A stretch of 64,000 bases of DNA, taken from NCBI RefSeq assembly GCF_017833035.1, contig NZ_JAFIBM010000001.1, positions 3,183,762-3,247,761 on the forward strand. Reading direction: 5' to 3'. The stretch is from Frigoribacterium sp. PvP032 (GTDB taxonomy: Bacteria; Actinomycetota; Actinomycetes; Actinomycetales; Microbacteriaceae). The notes under the pieces were generated by a model. It was given only the letters and a program-made list of their open reading frames with translations, was not told the origin of the DNA and did not search any database. This document shows, piece after piece, positions 45,331 to 54,865 of this stretch; position 1 is the first letter of the stretch; each line of letters starts with the position of its first letter. Position numbers and translations under genes: made by a program.

Positions 45331-45433
45331 CCGGGCCTCCGCCCGGGGTGTCCCCCGCCGGCCGTCGCGCTGGGCGACGTCTCGACGAGTTCTGGTGCTG
45401 CTCGTGGGGTGGTGCTGTGGGGCTCGGAGCCCC
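45331..45433 (-). promoter_or_regulatory. Hairpins in the rpmJ-rpsM spacer
   Basis: CCGGGC-CTCC-GCCCGG (45331-45346) and GGGGCT-CGG-AGCCCC (45419-45433) lie in the 193-bp spacer between rpmJ and rpsM. They could attenuate or process the alpha-operon mRNA. No promoter was recognised. Confidence 0.4.
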
Positions 45434-45475
45434 GGCTGCTGCTGACCGCTCACGCGGCCGGAGCATGTCCGCCGA

Positions 45476-45592
45476 CTAGCCCTGACGCTGCTTGTGGCGG
45501 GGGTTGCTCTTGCAGATGACCATGACGTTGCCCTTGCGGCGGATCACCTTGCAGTGCTCGCAGATGGGCTTGACGCTGGGGTTGACCTTCAT
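45476..45592 (-). CDS. rpmJ: Ribosomal protein bL36
   Basis: This 38-residue gene reads [20 protein letters not shown] and ends [11 protein letters not shown]. The zinc-binding set Cys11, Cys14, Cys27 and His32 is complete, so it is the zinc-dependent (C+) form. L36 helps fold 23S rRNA near the GTPase centre. It lies between infA and rpsM. Confidence 0.97.
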   Translation of the reverse strand: MKVNPSVKPICEHCKVIRRKGNVMVICKSNPRHKQRQG

Positions 45593-45621
45593 CGTTGTTT
45601 CCTTGATCTCGCTGGCTTCGT

Positions 45622-45641
45622 GCCCCGCGGGTGCGCGGGGC
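45622..45641 (-). promoter_or_regulatory. Hairpin between infA and rpmJ
   Basis: GCCCCGCG-GGTG-CGCGGGGC is a perfect 8-bp stem in the 68-base gap between infA and rpmJ. It could attenuate downstream ribosomal genes or protect the infA 3' end. Confidence 0.45.
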
Positions 45642-45660
45642 CGTTCCTTTCCAGCACGCC

Positions 45661-45882
45661 CTACTTGTAGCGGTAGACGATCCGGCCGCGGGTCAGGTCG
45701 TAGGGGCTCAGCTCGACGATCACACGGTCTTCGGGGAGGATGCGGATGTAGTGCTGACGCATCTTTCCCGAGATGTGGGCGAGAACCCTGTGACCGTTGG
45801 TCAGCTCGACGCGGAACATCGCGTTGGGCAGAGCTTCGATCACAGCTCCTTCGATTTCGATGACACCGTCTTTTTTGGCCAT
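45661..45882 (-). CDS. infA: Translation initiation factor IF-1
   Basis: The 73-residue OB-fold protein occupies the A site during 30S initiation. The sequence [20 protein letters not shown], then [20 protein letters not shown] and [18 protein letters not shown], is highly conserved. The ATG at 45882 is the family start; an upstream extension to 45945 is not used. A candidate promoter lies about 92-121 bases upstream, next to the divergent LCP gene. Confidence 0.98.
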   Translation of the reverse strand: MAKKDGVIEIEGAVIEALPNAMFRVELTNGHRVLAHISGKMRQHYIRILPEDRVIVELSPYDLTRGRIVYRYK

Positions 45883-45973
45883 GGACTCACAGTCGCTCAG
45901 AGTTGGGGGTGTTGGTCGTGCGGGCAATCGGCGCCCCGGGCACACAGATGTGGCCTGGGAACACCAAAGATCG

Positions 45974-46003
45974 ATCCTAGGTGATGCCGCTACACTTCAG
46001 CAA
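45974..46003 (-). promoter_or_regulatory. Candidate infA promoter
   Basis: On the minus strand TTGCTG (46003-45998) and TAGGAT (45979-45974) are 18 bases apart. It lies in the divergent region before the LCP coding start and would give an infA leader of about 85 bases. Confidence 0.5.
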
Positions 46004-46061
46004 CCCGCCCGTCGACCCGACACGCCGAGTCGACGACGATGACGCCGACCAGGAGCTCCGC

Positions 46062-47327
46062 ATGCCCCAGCAGACACGTACGCCCGGCCGCCGAGGGGCC
46101 GCCCGTCACGGTCGGCTGCGACGCCGGGGGCCGGTCCGCGCACTGGTGACCGTGGTCGCGAGCGCGCTGGCGGTGCTGTTGGTGAGCGGCGCCTCCTTGG
46201 CTGCGATCACCGCCCAGCAGCTCACGTCGTCGGTCACGTCGGTGGCCCTCGGCAACGCGACCGCGGCGCCCGACGAGATCTCGGCGATGCCGGGCGGCGC
46301 GAACATCCTGCTGATCGGCAGCGACCAACGCGATCCTGGCAGCGCGGTCGCAGCCGGTGTCGTCGACGGGGTGCGCAACGACGTCAACATCCTCGTCCAC
46401 CTCTCCGAGGACCACTCGCAGCTGACGGCCGTCAGCTTCCCCCGGGACCTCATGATCGACCGGCCGGCCTGCACCGGCGACGACGGCACCGCCCACCCCG
46501 CCGCGTCCTACCAGCAGTTCAACACCCTCTACGGCTCGGGTGGAATCAACTGCACGGTCGCGGCCGTCGAGAGCATGACCGGGCTCAGCGTCTACTACGC
46601 GGGGATGATCACCTTCGACGGAGTCATCGAGATGTCGAACGCGCTCGGCGGCGTCGACGTCTGCGTCACCCAGCGGATCCGCGACACCGACACCGGGCTC
46701 GACCTGTCCGCCGGCACGCACTCGCTGCAGGGGATCGACGCGCTGCAGTTCCTCCGCACCCGCCACGGCGTCGGCGACGGCAGCGACCTGGCGCGGATCA
46801 GCTCACAGCAGGTGTTCCTCTCGTCGATGATGCGCACGATCATCTCCGGCGGCACGCTCGGGAGCCCGACGACGCTGTACAAGCTGGCCTCCGCGGCCCT
46901 CGGCAACATGACGCTCTCGTCGTCGCTGAGCTCGCCCGACACGCTTGTGTCGCTGGCGCTCTCGCTCAAGGACCTGACTCCTGCCGACATCGTCTTCGTC
47001 CAGTACCCCGTGGTCGACGACCCCGACCAGGCAGGGCGGGTCGTCGCCTCCGAGTCCGACGCCGCCGTCCTGGAGGCCGCGCTGCAGGGCGACCAGAAGT
47101 TCACCCTCGGCGACCAGACCGAGGGACGAGGCTCCACCGTCGACGAGTCCGCAGCGCCTGCCCCCGAGACGGACGCACCGGCGCCCGCCGAGTCGACCAG
47201 CGCCGCGACCGACACCTCGACCGACGTGCCGGTGGAGCCTTCGCCGGTGACGACGACCCTGCCCTCGACCATCACGGGCCAGACGGCAGCCGAGGCGACG
47301 TGCTCGGTCGGCTCGTCGCGGGGCTGA
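46062..47327 (+). CDS. LytR-CpsA-Psr family glycopolymer ligase
   Basis: LCP enzymes attach wall glycopolymers or capsule to peptidoglycan outside the membrane. This 421-residue protein has a cytoplasmic Arg-rich head, one membrane helix (about 26-48) and the LCP domain: NILLIGSDQR, RNDVNILVHLSEDHSQL, AVSFPRDLMID, and the GDGSDLARISSQQVFLSSM region with the conserved acidic and basic residues. A Pro/Ala/Thr-rich tail follows. The ATG at 46062 has AGGAG seven bases upstream. It is divergent from infA. Linking the exopolysaccharide made by the 12-28 kb genes to the wall is an attractive inference. Confidence 0.88.
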   Translation: MPQQTRTPGRRGAARHGRLRRRGPVRALVTVVASALAVLLVSGASLAAITAQQLTSSVTSVALGNATAAPDEISAMPGGANILLIGSDQRDPGSAVAAGVVDGVRNDVNILVHLSEDHSQLTAVSFPRDLMIDRPACTGDDGTAHPAASYQQFNTLYGSGGINCTVAAVESMTGLSVYYAGMITFDGVIEMSNALGGVDVCVTQRIRDTDTGLDLSAGTHSLQGIDALQFLRTRHGVGDGSDLARISSQQVFLSSMMRTIISGGTLGSPTTLYKLASAALGNMTLSSSLSSPDTLVSLALSLKDLTPADIVFVQYPVVDDPDQAGRVVASESDAAVLEAALQGDQKFTLGDQTEGRGSTVDESAAPAPETDAPAPAESTSAATDTSTDVPVEPSPVTTTLPSTITGQTAAEATCSVGSSRG

Positions 47328-47335
47328 CCCCGGTG

Positions 47336-48169
47336 TCAGGCGATCGGGACAGGCCGGACGCCGAGGGCCGCGAGGCCTGACGCTCCGCCGTCGTGCGCGG
47401 TCGTCACCCAGATGCCACCCTGGTGGACCGCGACGGAGTGCTCCCAGTGGGCCGCGTCCGAGCCGTCCACGGTGGCGACCGTCCAGTCGTCGTCCCGTGT
47501 GACCGTGTCGGCGCCGCCGAGGGTGACCATGGGCTCGACGGCCACGACGAGGCCGTCCCGTACGGCCGGGCCTCGGCCCTTCACCCGGTAGTTGAACACG
47601 GGAGGATCCTCGTGCATCGACCGGCCGATGCCGTGCCCGGTGTAGTCCTCGACGATGCCGAACTCCCCGCGGGACTCGACGTGTCCCTCCACGGCGTCGC
47701 CGACCTCGTTCAGGTGGCGCGCACCCGCCAGGGCAGCGATGCCGTGCCACAGGGCTTCTTCCGTCACCTCGGAGAGCCGCCGGCGCTCTGCCACGAGGTC
47801 GGGCCGGTCGGGATCGTCGAGGACGAAGGTGCGGGCGCTGTCGCCGTTCCACCCGTCGACCTCGGCGCCGCAGTCGACCGAGACGACGTCGCCTGGCTGC
47901 AGGACGCGCCCGCCGGGGATGCCGTGGACCACCTCGTCGTTGACCGACGCACAGATGGTGTGGCGGTAGCCCGGCACCAGCATGAAGTTGGGGACCCCTC
48001 CGCCGGCACGGATCGTGCGCTCGGCCACGGCATCGAGCTCTCCTGTGGTGACCCCGGGCCGGATGATCGCCGCCACGGCGTCGAGGGCCTCGGCGGTGAG
48101 GACTCCCGGTCGCACCATGAGCCGGAGCTCGTCGGGAGTCTTGTAGATCCCCGGCCTGCGGAACGACAC
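47336..48169 (-). CDS. map: Type I methionine aminopeptidase
   Basis: Map removes the initiator methionine from nascent proteins. The 277-residue enzyme keeps all five metal ligands: the two Asp in VSVDCGAEVDGWNGDSA, His in DYTGHGIG, Glu in VAVEPM and Glu in HWEHSVAVH. The GTG start at 48169 is five bases after adk. It ends the secY-adk-map run typical of the spc operon. Confidence 0.96.
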   Translation of the reverse strand: MSFRRPGIYKTPDELRLMVRPGVLTAEALDAVAAIIRPGVTTGELDAVAERTIRAGGGVPNFMLVPGYRHTICASVNDEVVHGIPGGRVLQPGDVVSVDCGAEVDGWNGDSARTFVLDDPDRPDLVAERRRLSEVTEEALWHGIAALAGARHLNEVGDAVEGHVESRGEFGIVEDYTGHGIGRSMHEDPPVFNYRVKGRGPAVRDGLVVAVEPMVTLGGADTVTRDDDWTVATVDGSDAAHWEHSVAVHQGGIWVTTAHDGGASGLAALGVRPVPIA

Positions 48170-48174
48170 GTCGC

Positions 48175-48795
48175 TCAGGAGGCGGAGGCGGTGGGCCGGA
48201 AGCCAGCGCCCACGAGAGCGCCGTCGATGCGCGACGCGACCTCGTCGATCGTGCCGAGCCCGTCCACCTCGACGAGCAGGCCGCGATCGCGGTACGTCTC
48301 GATCAACGGGGCGGTCTCGCGGAGGTAGACGTCCTGCCGGTGGCGGATCGCCTCCTCCGTGTCGTCGGAGCGCCCCTGGTCGAGGGCACGTCGGCGCAGG
48401 CGCTCGACGATCTCGTCACGGTCGGCGACGAGCTGGACGACAGCCGCGAGGGCTTCTCCACGACCGGCGAGGAACTCGTCGAGGAACTCGACCTGCTGCA
48501 CGGTGCGCGGGTAGCCGTCGAGCAGGAAGCCCTGCTCGGCGTCGGACTCGGCCAGGCGGTCGCTGACGAGCTCGTTGGTGAGGCTGTCCGGGACGTAGTC
48601 GCCGGCGTCGATGATCGCCTTGACCTTGAGGCCGAGATCGGTCTCGCCCGCGACGTTCGCCCGGAAGATGTCGCCGGTGGAGATGGCCGGGATGCCGAAC
48701 GACTCCGCGATGCGCACCGCCTGGGTGCCCTTGCCCGCGCCGGGCGGGCCGACGATCAGGAGGCGCGGTGCCGGGCTGGACTGTGCACCGGTCAT
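48175..48795 (-). CDS. adk: Adenylate kinase
   Basis: Adk balances AMP, ADP and ATP. The 206-residue product has the P-loop [26 protein letters not shown], the AMP-binding [13 protein letters not shown] and [17 protein letters not shown]. The lid is short (no zinc cluster), as usual in actinobacteria. The ATG at 48795 overlaps the secY stop (ATGA). Confidence 0.96.
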   Translation of the reverse strand: MTGAQSSPAPRLLIVGPPGAGKGTQAVRIAESFGIPAISTGDIFRANVAGETDLGLKVKAIIDAGDYVPDSLTNELVSDRLAESDAEQGFLLDGYPRTVQQVEFLDEFLAGRGEALAAVVQLVADRDEIVERLRRRALDQGRSDDTEEAIRHRQDVYLRETAPLIETYRDRGLLVEVDGLGTIDEVASRIDGALVGAGFRPTASAS

Positions 48796-50114
48796 CGGAG
48801 GAGCCCCTCGTAGTGCCGCTGCTGGAGCTGCGAGTCGATCTGCTTGACCGTCTCGAGGCCGACGCCGACGATGATCAGGATGCTCGCGCCTCCGAAGGGG
48901 AAGTTCTGGTTTGCGCCGACCGTGGCCAGGGCGATCAGCGGGATGAGCGCCACGATGCCGAGGTAGAGCGAGCCGGGCAGGGTGACCCGCGTCAGGACGT
49001 AGTCGAGGTACTCGGCGGTCGGACGACCGGCACGGATGCCGGGGATGAACCCGCCGTACTTCTTCATGTTGTCGGCGACCTCTTCGGGGTTGAAGGTGAT
49101 CGCGACGTAGAAGTACGTGAACCCGACGATGAGCGCGAAGTAGACGGCCATGTAGAGAGGGTTGTCGCCCGAGGTGAGGTTCGCCTCGACCCACGAGACC
49201 CACGCGGCCGGGGCCGTGCCGTCGGTCGGCCGGTTGAACTGCGCGACGAGGGCAGGCAGGTACAGCAGCGACGAGGCGAAGATGACGGGCACGACGCCGG
49301 CCATGTTGACCTTGATCGGGATGTAGGTGTTGTTCCCGCCGTAGGTCCGTCTGCCGACCATGCGCTTGGCGTACTGCACCGGCACCCGTCGCTGCGACTG
49401 CTCGACGAACACGACGGCGGCCATGATGACGAGCCCGACGGCGATGACCATCAGGAAGATCTCGAAGCCACGGGCCTGGGCGATGCTCCAGAGAGCCGTG
49501 GGGAAGCGGGCCGCGATCGAGGTGAAGATCAGGAGCGACATGCCGTTGCCGATGCCGCGCTCGGTGATGAGCTCGCCCATCCACATGATGAGGCCGGTAC
49601 CGGCGGTCATGGTGATGACCATGAGCAGCACGGCGTACCAGGCGTCGTTCGTGATGAGCTGCTGGCACTCGGCGGCGCCGGAGCCCGCGAAGAGCGTGCC
49701 GGAGCGCGCGACGGTGATGAGGGTGGTCGACTGCAGGATGCCCAGCGCGATGGTGAGGTACCGCGTGTACTGGGTCAGCTTGGCCTGGCCGGACTGGCCC
49801 TCTTTGTAGAGGGTGTCGAAGTGCGGGATCACCACGCGCAGCAGCTGCACGATGATCGACGACGTGATGTAGGGCATGATGCCCAACGCGAACACCGACA
49901 GCTGCAGCAGTGCGCCGCCGCTGAAGAGGTTCACGAGCTCGTAGAGGCCCGACGTGCCCTGGCTGCCGGCGAGGCAGAGCTGCACGTTCTGGTAGTCCAC
50001 GAACGGCGCAGGGATGAAGGACCCCAGCCGGAAGAGCGCGATGATGCCGAGCGTGAACCCGATCTTGCGGCGAAGGTCGGGCGTGCGCATGATGCGCGCG
50101 ACAGCTCTGAACAT
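48792..50114 (-). CDS. secY: Preprotein translocase subunit SecY
   Basis: SecY is the ten-helix channel of the Sec translocase and would export the many signal-peptide proteins seen here. The 440-residue protein starts [20 protein letters not shown] and has the plug and later helices, including [28 protein letters not shown] and the [15 protein letters not shown] loop. The ATG at 50114 is chosen as the family start. It is followed by overlapping adk. Confidence 0.97.
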   Translation of the reverse strand: MFRAVARIMRTPDLRRKIGFTLGIIALFRLGSFIPAPFVDYQNVQLCLAGSQGTSGLYELVNLFSGGALLQLSVFALGIMPYITSSIIVQLLRVVIPHFDTLYKEGQSGQAKLTQYTRYLTIALGILQSTTLITVARSGTLFAGSGAAECQQLITNDAWYAVLLMVITMTAGTGLIMWMGELITERGIGNGMSLLIFTSIAARFPTALWSIAQARGFEIFLMVIAVGLVIMAAVVFVEQSQRRVPVQYAKRMVGRRTYGGNNTYIPIKVNMAGVVPVIFASSLLYLPALVAQFNRPTDGTAPAAWVSWVEANLTSGDNPLYMAVYFALIVGFTYFYVAITFNPEEVADNMKKYGGFIPGIRAGRPTAEYLDYVLTRVTLPGSLYLGIVALIPLIALATVGANQNFPFGGASILIIVGVGLETVKQIDSQLQQRHYEGLLR

Positions 50115-50148
50115 GGTGGGCCTCCCGGTGTGAAGGATAGACGACTGA

Positions 50149-50176
50149 AGGGGGTGGCCCTGACGGACCACCCCCT
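50149..50176 (-). promoter_or_regulatory. Hairpin between rplO and secY
   Basis: AGGGGGTGG (50149-50157) pairs with CCACCCCCT (50168-50176) over a ten-base loop, just after the rplO stop. It may reduce read-through from ribosomal genes into secY-adk-map. Confidence 0.5.
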
Positions 50177-50183
50177 CAGGGCA

Positions 50184-50810
50184 TTACTTGGTGACGGATC
50201 CGCCCGCGGCGACGATCTTCTCTTCGGCAGAGCCGGAGACCTTGTCGACCGCGACGGTCAGCGCGACGCTGAGGTCGCCCTGTCCGAGGACCTTGACCTT
50301 CTCGTTCTTGCGGACGGCGCCCTTGGCGACCAGGTCGCCGATGGTGACCTCGCCTCCCTGGGGGTAGAGCTCGCCGAGCTTCTCGAGGTTCACGACCTGG
50401 TACTCGACGCGGAACGGGTTCTTGAACCCGCGCAGCTTCGGAGTACGCATGTGCAGCGGCATCTGGCCGCCCTCGAAGCCGACCTTGACCTGGTACCGGG
50501 CCTTCTGGCCCTTGGTGCCACGTCCGGCCGTCTTGCCCTTCGAGCCCTCACCGCGTCCGACGCGGGTCTTCGCCTTCTTGGCACCGGGAGCCGGGCGGAG
50601 GTGGTGCACCTTGAGCACCTGCGGACGCGCGACGTCCGACGAGGCGGCCGGGGCCGACTTCGTGGTGGACGTCGTGGACGCGGCGGCCTTGTCGGCAGCC
50701 GGCTTCTTGGCGGCGGCCTTGGGGGCTGCAGCCTTGGTGGACGTCGCCTTGGGGGCGGCGGCCTTCTTGGGAGCGGCCTTGGCGGCCGGCTCCTTCTTCT
50801 CGTCAGCCAT
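50184..50810 (-). CDS. rplO: Ribosomal protein uL15 with Ala/Lys-rich N-terminal extension
   Basis: The conserved L15 begins near residue 64 at [20 protein letters not shown], then [20 protein letters not shown] and [19 protein letters not shown]. Ahead of it is a 63-residue Ala/Lys/Pro-rich extension. The extended start is real in sequence terms: its ATG (50810) overlaps the rpmD stop as TAATG, with no other start before the core. Total 208 residues versus about 150 normally. The extension resembles histone H1-like tails and could bind rRNA. Confidence 0.95.
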   Translation of the reverse strand: MADEKKEPAAKAAPKKAAAPKATSTKAAAPKAAAKKPAADKAAASTTSTTKSAPAASSDVARPQVLKVHHLRPAPGAKKAKTRVGRGEGSKGKTAGRGTKGQKARYQVKVGFEGGQMPLHMRTPKLRGFKNPFRVEYQVVNLEKLGELYPQGGEVTIGDLVAKGAVRKNEKVKVLGQGDLSVALTVAVDKVSGSAEEKIVAAGGSVTK

Positions 50811-50995
50811 TAGTCAATCTCCTCGACCTTCACGAGGTGAGCGACCACGTTGACGTAGCCACGGTTCTGCTTGGTGTCCTCGCGCACGACCGAGTGGCCG
50901 ATGCGCTTGAGGCCCAGGCTCCGCAGCGTGTCACGCTGGTTCTGCTTCTCGCTGATTACGGACTTGATCTGGGTCACCTTGAGGTTGGCGGCCAT
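50810..50995 (-). CDS. rpmD: Ribosomal protein uL30
   Basis: The 61-residue 50S protein has [20 protein letters not shown] and [21 protein letters not shown], standard for L30. Its ATG overlaps the rpsE stop (ATGA), and its TAA overlaps the rplO ATG. Both overlaps imply tight translational coupling. Confidence 0.97.
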   Translation of the reverse strand: MAANLKVTQIKSVISEKQNQRDTLRSLGLKRIGHSVVREDTKQNRGYVNVVAHLVKVEEID

Positions 50996-51762
50996 CAGGC
51001 ACCTGCCTTCTCGGTCGCGGCGGTGCGCGCTGCGTCCTCTGCACGCTGCAGGAACGCCGGCATCACCTGGTCGATGTCGAGGCCACGACGGGCCGCGACG
51101 GCACGAGGCTCCTCGAGGAGCTTCAGCGCGGTGACGGTCGCGTGCACGATGTTGATCGTGTTGGACGAGCCGAGCGACTTGCTGAGCACGTCGTGGATCC
51201 CGGCGCACTCGAGCACGGCGCGGACGGGACCGCCGGCGATGACACCGGTACCGGCCGAGGCCGGACGCAGCATGACGACGCCGGCAGCAGCCTCACCCTG
51301 CACGGGGTGCGGGATGGTGTTGCCGATGCGGGGGACGCGGAAGAAGTTCTTCTTCGCCTCCTCGACGCCCTTGCTGATGGCGGTGGGGACCTCTCGGGCC
51401 TTGCCGTAGCCGACGCCGACGAGTCCGTTGCCGTCGCCGACGACGACGAGCGCCGTGAAGCTGAAGCGACGACCGCCCTTGACGACCTTCGACACGCGGT
51501 TGATGGTGACGACGCGCTCCAGGAACTGGCTCTTGTCGTCACGGTCGCCACGGCCACGGCCGCCGGCGTTGCGGTCTCCGCGACCCTGTCCGCCGCGACG
51601 GTCGGTGCGACCGCCCTCGCGGTTGTTGGACTCCGAGCCGGCAGCCGTCTCGACGGGGCGCTCGACGACGGCCTCGGCGGGAGCCTTGGCGGCCTCCGTC
51701 GTGGCCGCGGCCGGAGCCTCGGCCGGGGCCTCGGGGGGAGTGGTGTTCGTAGCGTCGCTCAC
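50995..51762 (-). CDS. rpsE: Ribosomal protein uS5
   Basis: S5 helps decoding accuracy in the 30S. The core from about residue 78 has [36 protein letters not shown] and [12 protein letters not shown] 75-residue N-terminal extension is Ala/Pro/Glu-rich then Arg/Gly-rich ([15 protein letters not shown]), longer than in most bacteria. The GTG at 51762 overlaps the rplR stop (GTGA), supporting this start. Confidence 0.96.
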   Translation of the reverse strand: MSDATNTTPPEAPAEAPAAATTEAAKAPAEAVVERPVETAAGSESNNREGGRTDRRGGQGRGDRNAGGRGRGDRDDKSQFLERVVTINRVSKVVKGGRRFSFTALVVVGDGNGLVGVGYGKAREVPTAISKGVEEAKKNFFRVPRIGNTIPHPVQGEAAAGVVMLRPASAGTGVIAGGPVRAVLECAGIHDVLSKSLGSSNTINIVHATVTALKLLEEPRAVAARRGLDIDQVMPAFLQRAEDAARTAATEKAGA

Positions 51763-52130
51763 AGGTTCAAACCAGCCTCTCGGGCGCCTTCGGCGATGGC
51801 CGCGACGCGTCCGGCGTACTTGTTGCCGCCGCGATCGAACACGACGGCCTCGATGCCCGCGGCCTTCGCACGCTCGGCGACGAGCGCACCGACCTTGCGG
51901 GACTTCGCGGTCTTGTCACCGTCGAAGGTGCGCATGTCGGCCTCGAGGGTCGACGCGCTGGCGACGGTGAAGCCCTTGCTGTCGTCGACGACCTGCACGA
52001 AGACGTGACGGGCCGAGCGGGTGACGACGAGACGGGGGCGCTCTTCGGTGCCCACGACCTTCTTGCGCAGGCGGGTGTGACGGCGCTTGGTGGCTGCCGA
52101 CTTGGACTTTCCTCGTGTACCGAGACCCAT
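51759..52130 (-). CDS. rplR: Ribosomal protein uL18
   Basis: L18 binds 5S rRNA in the central protuberance. The 123-residue sequence has [53 protein letters not shown] and [17 protein letters not shown]. It follows rplF by two bases and overlaps rpsE. Confidence 0.98.
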   Translation of the reverse strand: MGLGTRGKSKSAATKRRHTRLRKKVVGTEERPRLVVTRSARHVFVQVVDDSKGFTVASASTLEADMRTFDGDKTAKSRKVGALVAERAKAAGIEAVVFDRGGNKYAGRVAAIAEGAREAGLNL

Positions 52131-52132
52131 GA

Positions 52133-52669
52133 TTACTTACCTGACTTTCCGGCCTTGCGGCGGACGACCTCGCCGGCGTAGCGGACACCCTTGCCCTTGT
52201 AGGGCTCGGGCTTGCGCAGCTTGCGGATGTTGGCGGCGACTTCGCCGACGGCCTGCTTGTCGATGCCGACGACCGTGAGCTTGTTGTTGCCCTCGACCGT
52301 GAAGCTGATGCCCGCGGGCGGCTCGACGGTGATGGGGTGCGAGTAGCCGAGCGCGAACTCGACGTTCGAGCCCTTGGCCTGCACGCGGTAACCGGTGCCG
52401 ACGACCTCGAGGCCCTTGGTGTAGCCCTGGGTCACGCCGATGATCTGGTTGGCGATCAGGGTACGGGTCAGGCCGTGCAGCGCACGCGACTCACGCTCGT
52501 CGTCGGGACGCGTCACGACGACGGTGCCCTCTTCGAGCTTGGCTTCGATGGGGCTCTTGACGACGAGCGCGAGCTCGCCCTTCGGGCCCTTGACCGAGAC
52601 GGCCTGGCCGTCGATCTTCACGTCGACCCCGGCAGGGATCGAGATGGGGAGTCTTCCGATTCGAGACAT
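52133..52669 (-). CDS. rplF: Ribosomal protein uL6
   Basis: L6 lies near the factor-binding site of the 50S. The 178-residue product has [38 protein letters not shown] and the closing [14 protein letters not shown] with a basic tail, all typical. It starts six bases after rpsH and ends two bases before rplR. Confidence 0.98.
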   Translation of the reverse strand: MSRIGRLPISIPAGVDVKIDGQAVSVKGPKGELALVVKSPIEAKLEEGTVVVTRPDDERESRALHGLTRTLIANQIIGVTQGYTKGLEVVGTGYRVQAKGSNVEFALGYSHPITVEPPAGISFTVEGNNKLTVVGIDKQAVGEVAANIRKLRKPEPYKGKGVRYAGEVVRRKAGKSGK

Positions 52670-52675
52670 GGCGGG

Positions 52676-53074
52676 TTACCACACGTAGGCGAGGACTTCT
52701 CCGCCTACGCCCTTCTTCTCGGCCTCACGGTCGGTCAGCAGACCGGAGGAGGTGGACAGGATCGCCACGCCGAGGCCACCGAAGACCTGAGGGATCTCGG
52801 TCGACTTCGCGTACACCCGGAGACCGGGCTTGGAGACGCGCTTGATGCCCACGATGGAGCGCTGGCGGTCGGGGCCGTACTTCAGGTCGATCGTGAGGGT
52901 CTGGCCCACGCGGGCGTCCTCGACCTTCCACGACTCGATGAAGCCCTCGCGCTTGAGGATCTCAGCGATGTGGGACTTGAGCTTGCTGCTGGGGAGCGAG
53001 ACGGTCTCGTGGTGAGCCGAGTTCGCGTTGCGCAGTCTGGTCAGCAGGTCTGCGACCGGATCTGTCATCGTCAT
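52676..53074 (-). CDS. rpsH: Ribosomal protein uS8
   Basis: S8 is a primary 16S rRNA-binding protein and the classic spc-operon autoregulator in other bacteria. The 132-residue protein starts [20 protein letters not shown] and ends [16 protein letters not shown]. The ATG at 53074 matches the usual length. rpsN, normally just upstream, is missing; a 141-bp region with three hairpins is found instead. Confidence 0.97.
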   Translation of the reverse strand: MTMTDPVADLLTRLRNANSAHHETVSLPSSKLKSHIAEILKREGFIESWKVEDARVGQTLTIDLKYGPDRQRSIVGIKRVSKPGLRVYAKSTEIPQVFGGLGVAILSTSSGLLTDREAEKKGVGGEVLAYVW

Positions 53075-53144
53075 GCGGTTGATCTCTTCCTCATCCGGTT
53101 TCGACATCCGGTACACCGGGTGCCGACCTCGATGATCGGGCGGC

Positions 53145-53163
53145 CACGGAGCGATTCTCCGTG
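53145..53163 (-). promoter_or_regulatory. Hairpin in the rplE-rpsH spacer
   Basis: CACGGAG-5-CTCCGTG is a perfect 7-bp stem in the spacer where rpsN is usually found. A third, imperfect stem (CATCCGG/CCGGGTG) lies near 53105-53122. Together with the next feature this makes a structured rpsH leader. Confidence 0.5.
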
Positions 53164-53175
53164 ACCTCAGGGGAA

Positions 53176-53208
53176 CGGTCGGCAACTCCGATGAGGAGTT
53201 GCCGACCG
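53176..53208 (-). terminator. Strong hairpin directly after rplE
   Basis: CGGTCGGCAACTCC (53176-53189) pairs perfectly with GGAGTTGCCGACCG (53195-53208), with a five-base loop. It starts eight bases past the rplE stop. It could terminate, attenuate or protect the upstream S10/spc mRNA. Confidence 0.7.
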
Positions 53209-53215
53209 GACGATC

Positions 53216-53803
53216 TTAGTTGGCCTGGTCGGCCGTGCGGAACGGGAAGCCGAGAGCCTTGAGCAGAGCCCGGCCCTCGTCGTCGTTCCGAGCCGTGGTC
53301 ACGACGGTGATGTCGAAGCCACGGACACGGTCGATGCGGTCCTGGTCGATCTCGTGGAACATGCTCTGCTCGTTGAGGCCGAACGTGTAGTTGCCGTTGC
53401 CGTCGAACTGACGGTCGCTGAGCCCGCGGAAGTCGCGGATGCGGGGCAGGGCGAGCGACAGCAGGCGGTCCAGGAACTCCCAGGCACGGTCGCCGCGCAG
53501 CGTGACGTGCGCGCCGATGGCCTGGCCCTCACGCAGCTTGAACTGCGCGATGGACTTGCGGGCCTTGGTGACCTGGGGCTTCTGACCCGTGATGGCGGTC
53601 AGGTCCTTGATGGCGCCGTCCATGATCTTGCTGTCGCGAGCTGCCTCGCCGACACCGGTGTTCACGACGATCTTGACCAGGCCGGGGACCTGGTGGACGT
53701 TCGTGAAGCCGAAGTCGCTCTTCAGCTGGGGCAGGATCTCGGCGCGGTACTTCGCCTTGAGGCGGGGCAGCGCGGCCGGCGTGCTCGTGGTGGTGTCAGT
53801 CAT
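53216..53803 (-). CDS. rplE: Ribosomal protein uL5
   Basis: L5 binds 5S rRNA and contacts P-site tRNA. The 195-residue sequence has [60 protein letters not shown] and [18 protein letters not shown]. The ATG overlaps the rplX stop by one base (TGATG). Confidence 0.98.
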   Translation of the reverse strand: MTDTTTSTPAALPRLKAKYRAEILPQLKSDFGFTNVHQVPGLVKIVVNTGVGEAARDSKIMDGAIKDLTAITGQKPQVTKARKSIAQFKLREGQAIGAHVTLRGDRAWEFLDRLLSLALPRIRDFRGLSDRQFDGNGNYTFGLNEQSMFHEIDQDRIDRVRGFDITVVTTARNDDEGRALLKALGFPFRTADQAN

Positions 53804-54162
53804 CAGAGGTTCTCTCCCGACGCCTTGGCGTAGCGGACGCGGACGGTCTTGGTGACGCCGTTCTTCGTGACCGTCTCTTCGCGGAAGCCGACGCGGGTCG
53901 GCTTCTTGGTCTTGGGGTCGACGATCGCGACGTTCGACACGTGGAGCGGAGCCTCGTGCGTCTCGATGCCACCGGTCTTGGTGCCGCGCTGCGTCTGGCC
54001 GACGCGCACGTGCTTCGTGACGAGGTTGACGCCCTCGACGACCACGCGGTTGCGCTCGACGAGGACCTCGAGGACCTTGCCCTGCTTGCCGCGGTCGCCG
54101 CCGCGGGCCTGGGTCGCCCCGGTGATGACCTGAACGAGGTCACCCTTCTTGATGTTTGCCAT
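53803..54162 (-). CDS. rplX: Ribosomal protein uL24
   Basis: L24 initiates 50S assembly. The 119-residue KOW protein has [40 protein letters not shown] and [20 protein letters not shown]. It starts three bases after rplN and overlaps rplE by one base. Confidence 0.97.
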   Translation of the reverse strand: MANIKKGDLVQVITGATQARGGDRGKQGKVLEVLVERNRVVVEGVNLVTKHVRVGQTQRGTKTGGIETHEAPLHVSNVAIVDPKTKKPTRVGFREETVTKNGVTKTVRVRYAKASGENL

Positions 54163-54165
54163 GAC

Positions 54166-54534
54166 TTAGATAACCTCCGGCGCCAGCGAGATGATCTTCA
54201 TGAACTTCTTGTCGCGAAGCTCGCGACCGACCGGTCCGAAGATACGCGTGCCACGGGGGTCGCCATCGGCCTTCAGGATCACTGCGGCGTTCTCGTCGAA
54301 CTTGATGTAAGAGCCGTCCGGACGACGGACCTCTTTCTTGGTGCGAACGATGACTGCCTTGACGACGTCACCCTTCTTGACGTTGCCGCCGGGGATCGCG
54401 TCCTTGACGGTCGCGACGATGACGTCACCGAGTCCGGCGTAACGACGGCCGGAGCCACCGAGGACGCGGATGGTGAGGATCTCCTTCGCGCCGGTGTTGT
54501 CGGCGATCTTGAGGCGGGATTCCTGCTGAATCAC
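54166..54534 (-). CDS. rplN: Ribosomal protein uL14
   Basis: L14 sits at the subunit interface. The 122-residue product [40 protein letters not shown] and [20 protein letters not shown] is very highly conserved. It begins at a GTG (54534), 34 bases after rpsQ, and opens the spc half of the cluster. Confidence 0.98.
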   Translation of the reverse strand: MIQQESRLKIADNTGAKEILTIRVLGGSGRRYAGLGDVIVATVKDAIPGGNVKKGDVVKAVIVRTKKEVRRPDGSYIKFDENAAVILKADGDPRGTRIFGPVGRELRDKKFMKIISLAPEVI

Positions 54535-54568
54535 TTCTGTCTCCTTCTACGCGAGCAGACCGCGAGGC

Positions 54569-54865
54569 CTACTTCGCCCTCTCGAGGATCTCGACCAGGC
54601 GCCAGCGCTTGGTGGCGCTGAGCGGACGGGTCTCGCTGATCACGACGAGGTCGCCGACGCCGGCCGCGTTGGCCTCGTCGTGGACCTTCACCTTGGAGGT
54701 GCGGCGGATGACCTTGCCGTACAGGGGGTGCTTCACGCGGTCCTCGACCTCGACGACGATGGTCTTGTCCATCTTGTCGCTGGTCACGTAGCCGCGACGG
54801 GTCTTGCGGTAGCCGCGGACCTCGACGGCTGCCGAGTCGACCTCGGTCTTGTTCTCGGTGGCCAT
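54569..54865 (-). CDS. rpsQ: Ribosomal protein uS17
   Basis: S17 is an early 16S-binding protein. The 98-residue sequence has an acidic head, then [40 protein letters not shown] and a closing [19 protein letters not shown]. The ATG overlaps the rpmC stop (TAATG). Confidence 0.97.
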   Translation of the reverse strand: MATENKTEVDSAAVEVRGYRKTRRGYVTSDKMDKTIVVEVEDRVKHPLYGKVIRRTSKVKVHDEANAAGVGDLVVISETRPLSATKRWRLVEILERAK

